Part shown: positions 1 through 8,727 of the stretch, one piece after another
Layout of the letters: each line of letters opens with the position of its first letter
Position numbering within the stretch: position 1 is the first letter of the stretch
From: Palauibacter sp965207805
Lineage (GTDB): Bacteria; Gemmatimonadota; Gemmatimonadetes; Palauibacterales; Palauibacteraceae
Length of the DNA: 64,000 nucleotides
Direction of reading: 5' to 3'
NCBI GenBank assembly: GCA_965207805.1
Contig: OZ242312.1
Location: 1,054,001-1,118,000, forward strand
Notes under the pieces: model-generated
The model's input: the letters and a program-made list of their open reading frames with translations, nothing else
The model's database searches: none
What the model was told of the DNA's origin: nothing
Program-made: the position numbers and the translations under genes

Positions 1-255
1 ACCCTCGTCGACGAACGGCTCATCGCCTGCCTGAACGTGGTGACCGGTGTGACCTCGATCTATCGCTGGGAGGGTGAGGTGTGCGAGGAAGCGGAAGCCC
101 TCGGCATCCTCAAGACGGCCGCGGCCCGCAGCGATGATGTCGAGCGCCGTATCCGCGAACTCCACCCCTACGATGTCCCCGAGGTCCTCTTCATTCCCGT
201 GGCCGCCGGCTCCCCACCCTACGTGGACTGGGTCTCCGAACAGGTGAGCGACTAG
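1..255 (+). CDS. cutA: CutA1-type divalent cation tolerance protein, 3' part
   Basis: The gene enters from the left edge; 84 codons in frame 1 are visible and the start lies outside the window. The visible part carries the C-terminal two thirds of the CutA fold: an ERLIACLN strand, the GVTSIYRWEG segment and the RELHPYDVPE segment, all signature pieces of this family. CutA proteins are small trimeric cytoplasmic proteins linked to copper and divalent metal tolerance in E. coli, with a molecular role that is still unclear. The stop overlaps by 4 bases the end of the convergent ctaG-like gene, so the two meet tail to tail with no spacer. The metal theme fits the Sco/CtaG copper genes next door, though they are on the other strand. 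Confidence 0.9.
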   Translation, partial: TLVDERLIACLNVVTGVTSIYRWEGEVCEEAEALGILKTAAARSDDVERRIRELHPYDVPEVLFIPVAAGSPPYVDWVSEQVSD

Positions 256-1037
256 CCGCCGGCGTCGTTCTCCGCGCGGTACCAGAACCAGAAAATGACG
301 CCCGCCGCGGTCCACAGGATCGTGCCTCCGCCGATCCGCATGATCAGCCCGGCCAGCCGCTGGTCTTCACCCGCCGAGAGCGTGCCCACCGGAGGCGCGA
401 GTTCGTACGTCGCGTAGAACGGGAGTTCCGCGAACGTCAAGAAGACATACGGCAGCGTCATCAACACCGTGCTCGCGATCAGATAGCAGATTCTCACGCC
501 GAGCGGGAAACGCGGCCGGTGCGGAATCGAACTCACGACGGGCCACCAGAAGACGAGTCCGCCGCCCAGCCAGGCCATGTCGAGCGCGAGCGAGCCCGCC
601 TGCGAGGCCATCAGCCCGTCCACAACCTCCGGCCAGTGCGTCGCGATGACGACCGCGTTGAACAGAAGCAGCGCGATGAGCGGCCGCGTGACGAACCCGA
701 GGACGGAGGTCGTCCTGCCGCGGCGCACTCGCTCCAGCGCCGCACGCGGAAGCCCCGCGATGAGGAGAGGCGGGGCGAGCAGCGCGATGAGGAGGAACTG
801 CACCATGTGCACCGAAGCCAGGTATCCCGAACCGAGTGCGCCCACCGGCCAGTCCAGCGCGACCCAGAGCGTGAGCGCGCCGCCGGCGAAGCGGGCGATC
901 TCCAGCCGCGAAGGCGCGGCGCCACGGGTGAAGGCGCGGTAGGCGAGGCACAGGAGCGCGATGAAGAGCCAGACGCCCGGATACGGGCGCCACGACCAGT
1001 CCCACGGGATGCTCTGGGCCGCACACCACCATTGCAT
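252..1037 (-). CDS. ctaG: CtaG-like cytochrome c oxidase assembly protein (caa3_CtaG family)
   Basis: A 261-residue integral membrane protein with about six or seven hydrophobic segments, beginning at a W-rich N-terminus and ending in the FWYRAEN tail. The segment order, the LALDMAWLGG loop and the FTAE-like FAELPFYATY region match the caa3_CtaG family, which is needed for insertion of copper into caa3-type cytochrome c oxidase. The family is distinct from the Cox11-type CtaG of Proteobacteria. It is the last gene of a minus-strand operon and follows the Sco gene by 9 bases, so both are probably made together for CuA/CuB centre assembly. No oxidase subunit gene is within the window. The ATG at 1037 is the only good start close to the upstream stop. 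Confidence 0.85.
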   Translation of the reverse strand: MQWWCAAQSIPWDWSWRPYPGVWLFIALLCLAYRAFTRGAAPSRLEIARFAGGALTLWVALDWPVGALGSGYLASVHMVQFLLIALLAPPLLIAGLPRAALERVRRGRTTSVLGFVTRPLIALLLFNAVVIATHWPEVVDGLMASQAGSLALDMAWLGGGLVFWWPVVSSIPHRPRFPLGVRICYLIASTVLMTLPYVFLTFAELPFYATYELAPPVGTLSAGEDQRLAGLIMRIGGGTILWTAAGVIFWFWYRAENDAGG

Positions 1038-1046
1038 CGCGTGGCC

Positions 1047-1733
1047 TCAGTCGTCGCCCGTGCCCGCTTCGCCCGCCGGCTGCGAAACCGACCGGTTGAG
1101 ACGCAGGAGCAGGGGAAGGTCGTGCCGCCAGTCGGTTTGCCGCACGCCGCTCGGGTACAGCGCCCGCACTACGCCGTCGCCCGTCACGGCGACGACAGGC
1201 GTCGCGTGTCCCACGAAATAAGGTTCTCCCGCGCCCGGCGGGGGCGAGGTTTCTTCGATCTGCGCGGGCGGAAGGTGGAATCCGGCCTGGATCTCGTTCA
1301 CGGTCTCGACCTCCCCGCTCAGGCCGACGAAGGAGGCGTCGAAGAGGTCGAGCCAGCTCCGCAGCCGCTCCGGTGTGTCGCGCGCGGGGTCCGTCGTCAC
1401 GAAGACGACTTCGATCTCGCGGCGGTCCGCGTACGAAAGATCGTCGAGAGCCGCTCCGAGCACGGCCATCTGCACCGGACAGATGTCGGGGCAATGCGTA
1501 TAACCGAAGAAGAGCAGCGTGAGCGACCCCGCGGTCTCCGGCCGGAAGTCGAATCGGCGCCCCCGGGAGTCCGTGAGGGTGAACTCCGGCGCCGCGAACG
1601 GCTGTTCGACCGCCAACCCGCGCAGCTCCCCCGTGCCCTCCGTTCGGTCGATCGCCGTGTCGGGCGAGGCGCAGCCGAACACGGCGAGACCGATGCCGCA
1701 CACGACGACGGCGGCGGCGCGCGCGGGCCTCAT
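1047..1733 (-). CDS. SCO1/SenC family copper chaperone lipoprotein
   Basis: A 228-residue thioredoxin-fold protein. The N-terminus is a lipoprotein signal with Cys21 in VFGCAS. The CPDICP motif (Cys81 and Cys85) and His176 in GHATPV are the three copper ligands known for Sco proteins, so all key residues are present. Sco proteins deliver copper to, or reduce, the CuA site of cytochrome c oxidase on the outer face of the inner membrane. The ATG overlaps the stop of the DUF445 gene by 4 bases, and ctaG follows directly, which supports a shared role in oxidase assembly. Confidence in the family is high; the exact oxidase served cannot be told from this window. Confidence 0.93.
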   Translation of the reverse strand: MRPARAAAVVVCGIGLAVFGCASPDTAIDRTEGTGELRGLAVEQPFAAPEFTLTDSRGRRFDFRPETAGSLTLLFFGYTHCPDICPVQMAVLGAALDDLSYADRREIEVVFVTTDPARDTPERLRSWLDLFDASFVGLSGEVETVNEIQAGFHLPPAQIEETSPPPGAGEPYFVGHATPVVAVTGDGVVRALYPSGVRQTDWRHDLPLLLRLNRSVSQPAGEAGTGDD

Positions 1734-3319
1734 CCGAACAGTCCCCGGATGAATTCGAGCACCGGGAGGGAATCGAGAATCACGAGTCCGGTGCCGATGC
1801 CGGCGCCGAGCAGGTAGCCGAGCCGCACAATGAGGTCGAATTCACGCTGGCTGATATCGCGAACAAGGTGTTCGATCCGCTCGATGGAGAAGTTCTCGAT
1901 CTTCGTCGAGATACGTTCGGCGATCCGGATTCGCCCCGCCACCTCGGGCACCCGGTTGACGATCCAGTCCCACGAGGGCGCGGCCAGCGTATCGGCCAGC
2001 CGTACCGCGGCGTCCTCGCGCAGGAAACGCCCGAGCCGCCCGATCGGCGTGTGAAGGAGCCGGTCCGCCATCGGCTCGGCGATCGAGTCGAAGAGGGCAC
2101 GTCCCGCATCGGACCGGAATCCAGCGGCAAGCGAAGCCGCCACACGGTCGGCCGGAACGGCACGGAGCACGTCCGCCCAGCTCCTCTCCCCGAAGCGCTC
2201 GAGCAGTCCCTCGAGTCGGTCGAGCAGGAAGGCGCGCGAACCCGGATCCCGCGCCGCCTTCACGAGCCACTCCGCCAACGCATCGAGCGCGCTCTCGACC
2301 TGGGGATCGCCCGCGCCGCCGATGACCTCCGAAGGAGGGTGCCGGAGGAACTCGACGACGCCATCGTTGACGTGCCGCGCGATCGCCGTTTGGACCTCGG
2401 GTTCGCGCAGCACGCCGCCGAGGCGGTCGGCGCCTTCCTCGCGGAGGGTATCGAGCGCGTGCGTCACCGTTTCCTCGGTGACGATGAAGCGGGCCACGAC
2501 GCGCTGGTGGAAGCGGAGGTCCTGCATGAAGCGGTCGAACAGTTCCCCGAGCACATGCTCGATCCGCTCCCTCGCGTCCGGGTCGTCCAGCAGTCGGCTC
2601 AAACGCTCGATCGCGACCGGAAGGTAGTCCTTGATCGCGTGCTCCAGCGCGGCCACGAGCCCCGCGGGAATCAGCTGCTCGAATGTCCGGTGCGGCCTGA
2701 GCAGTTGCCGCGCGGCCTCGTCTAGGTGGCGGCGTACCGTCATCTCGAAGGCTGACGAATCGACGAGCCGCGCGAGCCAGCCGTCCATCGTTTCGCGAAT
2801 CGCGGCGATCCGTTCCGGCTCCAGCGTCTGCGCGAGCGATTCGTCGCTCAGCGACTCCCGGATCGACTCCAGGAGGCGGCCGGATTCATCCCCGAAATCC
2901 GGGGAATCGAGCGTCCCGGCCAGGAACTCCCGGCCCTGCCCGAGAATCTGCGTGAGGATGTCACGAACCTCTGCGAGCGCGGCCTCCGGCAGGAGATCGG
3001 CCAGCGCGGGCTGCTCGCCCTCGCTGAGTTCGATCGCCAGTTCCCGCAGGCGCTCGCGAAAGGCGGACTCGAGTTCCCGCAGTTCGGCGGTGATGTCTTC
3101 CGGCGTGAGGAGCGCCCCGCCGACGACGCCGCCGACCGAATCCGCCAGCCGCTTCTGATTCTTCGGCACCGCGCCCTGCAACCAGCGCACGGGGCGGCCC
3201 ATAATCTTCGGTGGGCGGTAGGGATGGAAGATCATCCAGACGGCGATCCGGTTCGTAATCCCGCCCGCCAGGGCGCCGAAGGCCACCGTGACGAGGGCGC
3301 GCAGCCAGTCGAATTCCAT
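1730..3319 (-). CDS. DUF445 family membrane protein
   Basis: A 529-residue protein with one hydrophobic segment near each end (about residues 8-28 and 500-522) enclosing a long, charged, helix-rich central region. The opening, with GGITNRIAVWMIFHPYRP, is typical of DUF445, as is the C-terminal FDLIVRLGYLLG region. The family is widespread, has no established biochemical function, and is often described as membrane-anchored with coiled-coil helices. The gene sits between the lipoprotein gene (1-base overlap, TGATG) and the Sco gene (4-base overlap), so it is certainly cotranscribed with them. I cannot infer a function beyond envelope localisation. Confidence 0.85.
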   Translation of the reverse strand: MEFDWLRALVTVAFGALAGGITNRIAVWMIFHPYRPPKIMGRPVRWLQGAVPKNQKRLADSVGGVVGGALLTPEDITAELRELESAFRERLRELAIELSEGEQPALADLLPEAALAEVRDILTQILGQGREFLAGTLDSPDFGDESGRLLESIRESLSDESLAQTLEPERIAAIRETMDGWLARLVDSSAFEMTVRRHLDEAARQLLRPHRTFEQLIPAGLVAALEHAIKDYLPVAIERLSRLLDDPDARERIEHVLGELFDRFMQDLRFHQRVVARFIVTEETVTHALDTLREEGADRLGGVLREPEVQTAIARHVNDGVVEFLRHPPSEVIGGAGDPQVESALDALAEWLVKAARDPGSRAFLLDRLEGLLERFGERSWADVLRAVPADRVAASLAAGFRSDAGRALFDSIAEPMADRLLHTPIGRLGRFLREDAAVRLADTLAAPSWDWIVNRVPEVAGRIRIAERISTKIENFSIERIEHLVRDISQREFDLIVRLGYLLGAGIGTGLVILDSLPVLEFIRGLFG

Positions 3320-4230
3320 CAGGGAGAAGGCAGCGTGGCCGCAAACCCGTTGAAGTCAAGCACCTCCGTTCCGACGTAGACGATGGCCTCCATGCGGATG
3401 AGCGTCCCATCGCCGGGGTCCTCGCCGAGCAGCGGCCGAAAACTCCCACGGACCGTCGTACCGGAGATCTCGAACCGCCAGGCGGAGGCCGAGCCGCCGG
3501 TCCCGCCCGGATCCGGCGGCTCGAGCGTCACGTCGCCCCAGGCCGCGTCGACGCCGTGCAGCCAGGTGTGGGCGACGGCCGGCTGGCCGACGGTGCCCGC
3601 GTGGACGACGAGACCGTTCCCGAGCGAGTCGGCGAACACGAACGTTTGACCATCCGTCACCGCGACGGGGATGCTCAGCGCCCGGGCGGCGCGACGAAAA
3701 AAGAGGATGCCGGGCACGGCCCTGTCGCTCATCTCCAGCGCCGCGATCCCAAGCGACTCCCGCTGGCCCGTGGGTCCGGTCCAGACGGACACTTCCTCAC
3801 CCGCCACGAGACGCACCGCATCCGTGCCTTCACCCTCGGGTTCGCTGAACAGAAGGCTCACGATCTGTCCGGCATCGCCGACACGCACCGCCATCGCCGG
3901 CGTCGGCAGGAGGCGCCACGCCGCCCGGGCCACGGGCACCGTGTCGCGGGTCAGAACGAGGGGCTGCCACGCGTCTCCGTCCGCGAGCCGCACGTCGTAG
4001 TCAACGCGCAGATCCTCGCCCTCGGCCGTCTGATCGAACGAGCCGATGAACACCGTCCCGTCGTCGGCCGCGAAGAGCAGGTGCGTCAGATAGCGTGCGT
4101 CGACCGCCGGCGTGAGCGGCTCGCCGGCGATTTCTCCGCGAGCCTCCGTCGTTCCGTCCGGCGGGGGCCCCGCACAGGCGAAGAGGACCAGGGCGGCACC
4201 CGCCGCCCCGGGCAGCCATCGCCCGATCAC
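3319..4230 (-). CDS. hypothetical lipoprotein
   Basis: A 303-residue protein I do not recognise. It begins with a clear lipoprotein signal (LVLFACAG, lipid Cys at residue 19) followed by a Pro/Gly/Thr-rich linker. The rest is rich in beta-strand-like alternation and contains few charged clusters, compatible with an all-beta periplasmic domain facing the outer membrane. There are no cysteines apart from the lipidated one. It starts with an ATG that overlaps the stop of the DUF1499 gene by 4 bases and ends 1 base into the DUF445 start codon, so it is the second gene of the five-gene minus-strand operon. Confidence 0.7.
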   Translation of the reverse strand: MIGRWLPGAAGAALVLFACAGPPPDGTTEARGEIAGEPLTPAVDARYLTHLLFAADDGTVFIGSFDQTAEGEDLRVDYDVRLADGDAWQPLVLTRDTVPVARAAWRLLPTPAMAVRVGDAGQIVSLLFSEPEGEGTDAVRLVAGEEVSVWTGPTGQRESLGIAALEMSDRAVPGILFFRRAARALSIPVAVTDGQTFVFADSLGNGLVVHAGTVGQPAVAHTWLHGVDAAWGDVTLEPPDPGGTGGSASAWRFEISGTTVRGSFRPLLGEDPGDGTLIRMEAIVYVGTEVLDFNGFAATLPSP

Positions 4231-4682
4231 GTCTCCCCCGGCGCGTCCCGCGCGTCCCCGCCTGGAGCGGGGTCGGGCAGCCTGGCTCGCGGCCCCAGGG
4301 CCCTGTCGAGCGACTTCAGCATGCGCCGGATCCTTCGCCGGTTCATGCCGAGATCGAAATTTCGCCGTCGCGCGCGCGAGAACGCCTCGACCCGCGTGAG
4401 CCCGTTCGAATCCAGGGCAACCCAGATCGTCAGGTCATCCACCCACCGCAGGAGCGGGACCACGCACCGCACGGAGATGAGTCCGAGGTCTTCGTCACGG
4501 TGGGCGAGCGTCCACCACCAGCGCCGTCTGACGTACTTCAGCAGTTGGTCCCAGACGCGGGAGAAGGCCACCTCGTAGAGGCGCGGTTCGGGCCCGCCCG
4601 GCGCGCGGGTATCCGCCGAATTCTGGTGAAACCAGCGGGAGAGCCCGCCGGCCTGCCCGCCGTCGGGAGATGCCTCCGTCAC
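4227..4682 (-). CDS. DUF1499 family protein
   Basis: About 151 residues. The core runs from PRLYEVAFSRVWDQLLKYVR to the NRRRIRRMLKSL end and matches the DUF1499 layout: a helix with FxxVW, a beta region with VDDLTIWV, and a final arginine-rich helix. I chose the GTG at 4682, preceded by AGAGG on the minus strand, because the frame remains open upstream only through low-complexity Pro/Gly sequence that would run into the divergent gene at 4818. A start at 4874 is possible but would overlap that gene by 57 bases. Function unknown. It is the first gene of the minus-strand operon that ends with ctaG. Confidence 0.65.
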   Translation of the reverse strand: MTEASPDGGQAGGLSRWFHQNSADTRAPGGPEPRLYEVAFSRVWDQLLKYVRRRWWWTLAHRDEDLGLISVRCVVPLLRWVDDLTIWVALDSNGLTRVEAFSRARRRNFDLGMNRRRIRRMLKSLDRALGPRARLPDPAPGGDARDAPGET

Positions 4683-4704
4683 CCCGAAAATCCTCTTTCC
4701 GCGG

Positions 4705-4734
4705 TTGCCCGCGTCCGCCGCGGACGGATAGCTT
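4705..4734 (+). promoter_or_regulatory. possible sigma-70 promoter for the nucleotidyltransferase gene
   Basis: TTGCCC at 4705-4710, an 18-base spacer and TAGCTT at 4729-4734 resemble -35 and -10 elements. They lie in the 135-base divergent gap, about 80 bases before the ATG at 4818. This is a visual match only; the rest of the gap is GC-rich with short inverted repeats around the GGGCCCGGTTGGCCCGGG stretch. Confidence 0.3.
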
Positions 4735-4817
4735 TGCGGTCCGCGGGGCCCGGTTGGCCCGGGCTCCCGGCCCCCGCAGACAGCAGGACCACTCTCCCGA
4801 AACTCTGACGGATTAAC

Positions 4818-5810
4818 ATGCAGGCCATAATACCGTTGGCGGGAATGGGTACAAGGGTCCGTCCCCACACCCACAGCCGTCCCAAACCCTTACTCCGCGT
4901 GGCCAATCGGCCCGTGCTTTCCTACGTTGTCGAGCAACTCAGAGCCGAGGGCGTCGACGAGTTCATCTGCATCACCGGCCACCTCGCCGGCCAGATCCGG
5001 TCCTTCATGGCGGAGGAGTTCCCGGGCCTCTCCGTCACCTACGTGGAGCAGGCCACCCAGCGGGGGACGGCCGACGCGATTGCGCTGGCGGAACCCTACG
5101 TGACCGGGCCGGTCATCATCGTCTTCGTGGACACGCTCTTCGATGCCGACTTCGGCGTGCTGCACCGCCACGCGTCCGCATCCGGCATCATCTGGGCCAA
5201 GGAAGTCGAGGACTACCAGCGGTTCGGCGTCATCCTCACCGATGAAGCGGGATACATGAAGCGGATCATCGAGAAGCCATCGGAACCCGTATCGAAGCTC
5301 GCGAACATCGGCGTCTACTACGTGAAGGATCATGAGCTGCTGTTCGAGGGGGTTCGGCATGTGATGGATCTGGATCCCCAGCTTGGCGAGTATTTCCTCA
5401 CGGACGCGTTCCAGTACATGATCGACCGTGGCGCACGCCTCCATACGGCGGAAGTGGGCGGCTGGTTTGACTGCGGGAAGCCGGAGACGCTGCTCGAGAC
5501 GAACCGGATCATGCTCGAACGCGGACACGGAGGGGATCCGGATCTCCCGGACTCCGTCGCCGTCGACGGGGCGATTGCGGTCGCGGCGGATGCGATCGTC
5601 GAGACGTCCGAGGTCGGCCCGAACGTGAGCGTCGCATCCGGATGCCGGGTCCGGGGTTCGCGCCTCCGCCACACCATCGTCGGCGCGGACAGCGTCATCG
5701 AAGACTGCGATCTCGTAGATTCGCTCGTCGGGGACCGTGTGACGCTGCGCGGCGTGCGCGGGAGAGTGAACGTGGGAGACGACGGCGTCGTCGAAGGCGA
5801 GCGGACGTGA
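4818..5810 (+). CDS. sugar-phosphate nucleotidyltransferase
   Basis: A 330-residue NTP_transferase protein. Residues 9-16 (GMGTRVRP) and the following PKPLL form the nucleotide-binding loop of RmlA/GalU-type enzymes, and FVDTLFDAD contains the metal-binding Asp. The C-terminal 80 residues form a short hexapeptide (left-handed beta-helix) tail, which suggests a glucose-1-phosphate thymidylyltransferase-like or GlmU-like layout. The expected reaction is NTP + sugar-1-phosphate to NDP-sugar + pyrophosphate, feeding cell-surface polysaccharide; the actual sugar and nucleotide cannot be told. The ATG at 4818 lacks a strong Shine-Dalgarno sequence. The stop overlaps the GTG of the next gene by 4 bases. 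Confidence 0.85.
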   Translation: MQAIIPLAGMGTRVRPHTHSRPKPLLRVANRPVLSYVVEQLRAEGVDEFICITGHLAGQIRSFMAEEFPGLSVTYVEQATQRGTADAIALAEPYVTGPVIIVFVDTLFDADFGVLHRHASASGIIWAKEVEDYQRFGVILTDEAGYMKRIIEKPSEPVSKLANIGVYYVKDHELLFEGVRHVMDLDPQLGEYFLTDAFQYMIDRGARLHTAEVGGWFDCGKPETLLETNRIMLERGHGGDPDLPDSVAVDGAIAVAADAIVETSEVGPNVSVASGCRVRGSRLRHTIVGADSVIEDCDLVDSLVGDRVTLRGVRGRVNVGDDGVVEGERT

Positions 5811-7048
5811 GCCAGGACGAACTCATATACGACTGGAACGCGCTTCCGGGGAGCCACGACTACGCGGCGACCCGGGTCGAACTGGACGACGAAACGCTGC
5901 GCGACGGCCTCCAGAATCCGTCTGTCAAGGACCCGCCCATCGGGAAGAAGATCGAACTCCTCCACCTCATGGTGGACCTCGGCATCCACGCGGTCGACAT
6001 CGGCCTTCCGGGCGCCGGTCCCCGCGCCTACGAAGCGTGCCTCGCGCTGGCTCGGGAGATCGCCGATTGCGAACTCCCGATCGAGGCCAACGCGGCCGCC
6101 CGCACGGTCAAGGCCGACATCGAGCCCGTGGCGCGCGTCCAGCAGGCGACCGGCCTGAACATCGAGGTCGCCACCTTCATCGGAAGCTCGCCGATCCGCC
6201 AGTACGCCGAGAACTGGGATGTGGACCAGATCCTCTCTTCGACGCGCGACGCCATCGGGTTCGCGATCGGCGAGGGACTCGATGTCATGTACGTGACGGA
6301 GGACACGACACGGTCGCGGCCCAGGACGCTCGCCCGGCTCTTCTCGGCCGCGGTCGAGGCGGGGGCCCGGCGGATCTGCCTGGCGGACACCGTCGGCCAC
6401 TCGACGCCCCACGGCGTGCGGCGACTCGTGCGTTTCGCGAAGGACATCGTGGCCGGCACCGGAGAATCCGTGAAGATCGACTGGCACGGACACCGGGACC
6501 GCGGCTTCGGGCTGGCGAACGCGCTGGCGGCGATCGAGGAAGGGGTCGATCGGGTGCATGCCACCGCGCTCGGGATCGGCGAGCGGATCGGCAACGTCGA
6601 GATGGATCTGCTGCTCGTGAACCTCCACCTGCTCGGGACGCACGATCACCCGATCGACCGGCTGTCGGACTACTGCCGCCTCACGGCGGAGATGTGCGGC
6701 GTCGAGGTGCCCCACAACTATCCGGTCATCGGGGACGACGCCTTCCGGACCGGGACCGGCGTACACGCGGCCGCGATCATCAAGGCCATGCAGAAGGGGG
6801 ACGGCTGGCTGGAGGACCGCGTCTACAGCGGCGTCCCGGCGTCGATCGTGGGGCGGAGACAGACCATCGAGATCTCTCCGGTGTCCGGTCTCAGCAACGT
6901 CCGCTTCTGGCTGAGCCAGCACGGATACGACGGGGGGGACGAGGCCCTGTGCGAGGCGCTGTTCGGACTCGCCAAGAAGTGCGACCACACGCTTTCCCAG
7001 GCGGAAATCGAGGCCGAGATCGCACGCGTCGAGGCGGCGCGGGCATGA
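5807..7048 (+). CDS. 2-isopropylmalate synthase / homocitrate synthase family enzyme
   Basis: A 413-residue HMGL-like TIM-barrel enzyme that condenses an acyl-CoA with a 2-oxo acid. Visible hallmarks are LRDGLQ (residues 31-36), the metal-binding HGH at 227-229, and GIGERIGN, the glycine-rich loop of the LeuA/NifV group. It lacks the approximately 120-residue LeuA regulatory domain found in full-length feedback-controlled IPM synthases. I chose the GTG at 5807, which overlaps the previous stop as GTGA; the frame is open further upstream but only over the preceding gene. No leuB, leuC or leuD is nearby, while an isocitrate dehydrogenase gene is two genes away. The substrate is therefore open: isopropylmalate, citramalate, homocitrate or even citrate (Re-citrate synthase belongs to this family). 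Confidence 0.85.
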   Translation: MSQDELIYDWNALPGSHDYAATRVELDDETLRDGLQNPSVKDPPIGKKIELLHLMVDLGIHAVDIGLPGAGPRAYEACLALAREIADCELPIEANAAARTVKADIEPVARVQQATGLNIEVATFIGSSPIRQYAENWDVDQILSSTRDAIGFAIGEGLDVMYVTEDTTRSRPRTLARLFSAAVEAGARRICLADTVGHSTPHGVRRLVRFAKDIVAGTGESVKIDWHGHRDRGFGLANALAAIEEGVDRVHATALGIGERIGNVEMDLLLVNLHLLGTHDHPIDRLSDYCRLTAEMCGVEVPHNYPVIGDDAFRTGTGVHAAAIIKAMQKGDGWLEDRVYSGVPASIVGRRQTIEISPVSGLSNVRFWLSQHGYDGGDEALCEALFGLAKKCDHTLSQAEIEAEIARVEAARA

Positions 7049-7656
7049 GACGCCGGACAGCGTTGTCCTGCGTGCTCGCCCTTCTCTCCGCGGGGACGCT
7101 GGCGGCGCAGCAGCCTCCGGCCGGCAACCCTCCGGCGGTGCCCGCGGGTGTGCCGGTCGTCGTCCTTCCCGTGCAGTCCGCCCTGCCGGATCCCGGAGGG
7201 ACGTGGGTCGGAGGGACGGGGAGCGCGCGGCGCACGATCGACCTCCTCAACGCCGAGATCGAGTTCGCGTTCGGCGAGGAAGAGGGGGCCGCACATTGGG
7301 CTCTCGCGCCCGCCGTGGAGTCCCGCCTCGCCCGCAACCCGATGATCGGCGTCGACCCGGGGCGGCTCGCCTACCAGGGCCTGCTCACCGCGCCGGATTC
7401 CCGGGCGCAACTCTACGAACCGCTCCACACGCAGCTCCGCCAGGTGGCCGCCCTGTTCGGGGCCCGTCTCGTCGTCCTGCCGCTCGCGGTCTCGTATCGG
7501 GAGAGCCGAGCCGTGCTGCAACTCGCCGTCATCGACGTGCGGCGCAGCGCCGTGCTCTGGCACGGCCCCGTCGCGGGGGCGGTCGCGGAGGCCGCGTCCC
7601 CATTCGCGCTCACCACGCTCGCGTTGCGCGTGGCCGACCAACTCGCACCTTCGTGA
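7045..7656 (+). CDS. hypothetical exported protein
   Basis: A 203-residue protein that I cannot assign. It has a classical signal peptide (MRRRTALSCVLALLSAG, likely cut after LAAQ) and then a Pro-rich stretch before a mixed alpha/beta domain containing VVVLPVQSALP and VLPLAVSYRESRAVLQLAVID. This alternation resembles small periplasmic domains predicted to handle outer-membrane or envelope factors, but I cannot name a family. The ATG at 7045 overlaps the stop of the isopropylmalate-synthase-family gene by 4 bases, and the idh ATG follows 2 bases after its own stop. It is therefore embedded in a metabolic operon although it is exported. Confidence 0.75.
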   Translation: MRRRTALSCVLALLSAGTLAAQQPPAGNPPAVPAGVPVVVLPVQSALPDPGGTWVGGTGSARRTIDLLNAEIEFAFGEEEGAAHWALAPAVESRLARNPMIGVDPGRLAYQGLLTAPDSRAQLYEPLHTQLRQVAALFGARLVVLPLAVSYRESRAVLQLAVIDVRRSAVLWHGPVAGAVAEAASPFALTTLALRVADQLAPS

Positions 7657-7658
7657 CC

Positions 7659-8693
7659 ATGAAGCCGCTACACGACGTCGTGTTGATCCCGGGTGACGGC
7701 ATCGGCCCGGAGATATCCGAAGCCACCGTTGCGATCCTGGAGGCTGCCGGCGCGCCCATCCGGTGGCGCGAGTGCCTCGGCGGCGTCACCGCGATGGAAG
7801 CGGTCGGAGAGCCGCTTCCGCAGCCGACTCTCGAAGCGATCGAGGCGACGGGGGTCGCCCTCAAGGGACCGCTCACGACCCCCATCGGTTCCGGCTTCCG
7901 GTCGGTGAACGTCGCGCTCCGCAAGCACTTCGACCTCTACGCGAACGTCCGGCCCGCGGTCACCCTGCTCCCGGCCGCCCGCTATCAGGACGTGGACCTC
8001 GTCATCGTGCGGGAGAATACGGAGGGCCTCTACGCCGGGATCGAGCACTTCATCGGGATGGAGAACGATCCGCGCGCCGTCGCCGAATCCGTCATGCTCA
8101 TTACGCGCTACGGGTCTCGCCGCATCGTGCGCTTCGCGTTCGAGTACGCCCTCGCCCACGGCCGGCGTCTCGTGACCCTCGTCCACAAGGCGAATATCCT
8201 CAAGTACACGCAGGGTCTCTTCCTCGAAGTCGGGCGCAACGTCGCGGCCGAATACGAGGGAAGGGTGGAATTCGACGAGAAGATCGTGGATGCCACGGCG
8301 ATGCAACTGGCACTGGATCCGCACCGCTTCGACGTGATCGTCACCGAGAACATGTTCGGTGACATCCTCTCGGATCAGGTCGCCGGACTCATCGGCGGGC
8401 TCGGCTTCGCGCCGGGCGCGAACCTGGGCGAGCGGGCGGCGATCTTCGAGGCGGTGCATGGATCGGCGCCGGATATTGCGGGGAAGGGGATCGCGAACCC
8501 TACCTCCCTCCTGCTCGCGGGCTGCCTCCTGCTCGACCATCTCGATGAACCCGACGTGGCCGCGCGCATCCGCGCCGCCCTGCACCGGACCCTGCAGGAG
8601 CGCGCCGGCTATACGCCGGACCTCGGCGGTTCCGCGAGCACGGCGGAGTTCGCCGGCGCGGTCATCGAGCGACTGGATGCCGCCGGTGAATGA
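7659..8693 (+). CDS. NAD-type isocitrate dehydrogenase
   Basis: A 344-residue enzyme of the isocitrate/isopropylmalate dehydrogenase family, the length of the bacterial NAD-dependent form. Motifs in order: GDGIGPE near the N-terminus; RSVNVALRKHFDLYANVRP, in which the S-x-N pair and the LR are the isocitrate-specific substrate loop (isopropylmalate dehydrogenases have a different sequence here); the metal-binding Asp region DIVTENMFGDILSD-like at ENMFGDILSD; and EAVHGSAPDIAGKG, a nucleotide loop. It converts isocitrate to 2-oxoglutarate, CO2 and NADH. A homoisocitrate-type activity is less likely given the SxN loop. It probably shares an operon with the upstream acyltransferase and with the acyl-CoA dehydrogenase further on. 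Confidence 0.9.
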   Translation: MKPLHDVVLIPGDGIGPEISEATVAILEAAGAPIRWRECLGGVTAMEAVGEPLPQPTLEAIEATGVALKGPLTTPIGSGFRSVNVALRKHFDLYANVRPAVTLLPAARYQDVDLVIVRENTEGLYAGIEHFIGMENDPRAVAESVMLITRYGSRRIVRFAFEYALAHGRRLVTLVHKANILKYTQGLFLEVGRNVAAEYEGRVEFDEKIVDATAMQLALDPHRFDVIVTENMFGDILSDQVAGLIGGLGFAPGANLGERAAIFEAVHGSAPDIAGKGIANPTSLLLAGCLLLDHLDEPDVAARIRAALHRTLQERAGYTPDLGGSASTAEFAGAVIERLDAAGE

Positions 8694-8727
8694 CCGGCGC
8701 GGAAGGACCGGCACGGAGCGCGAGCGG

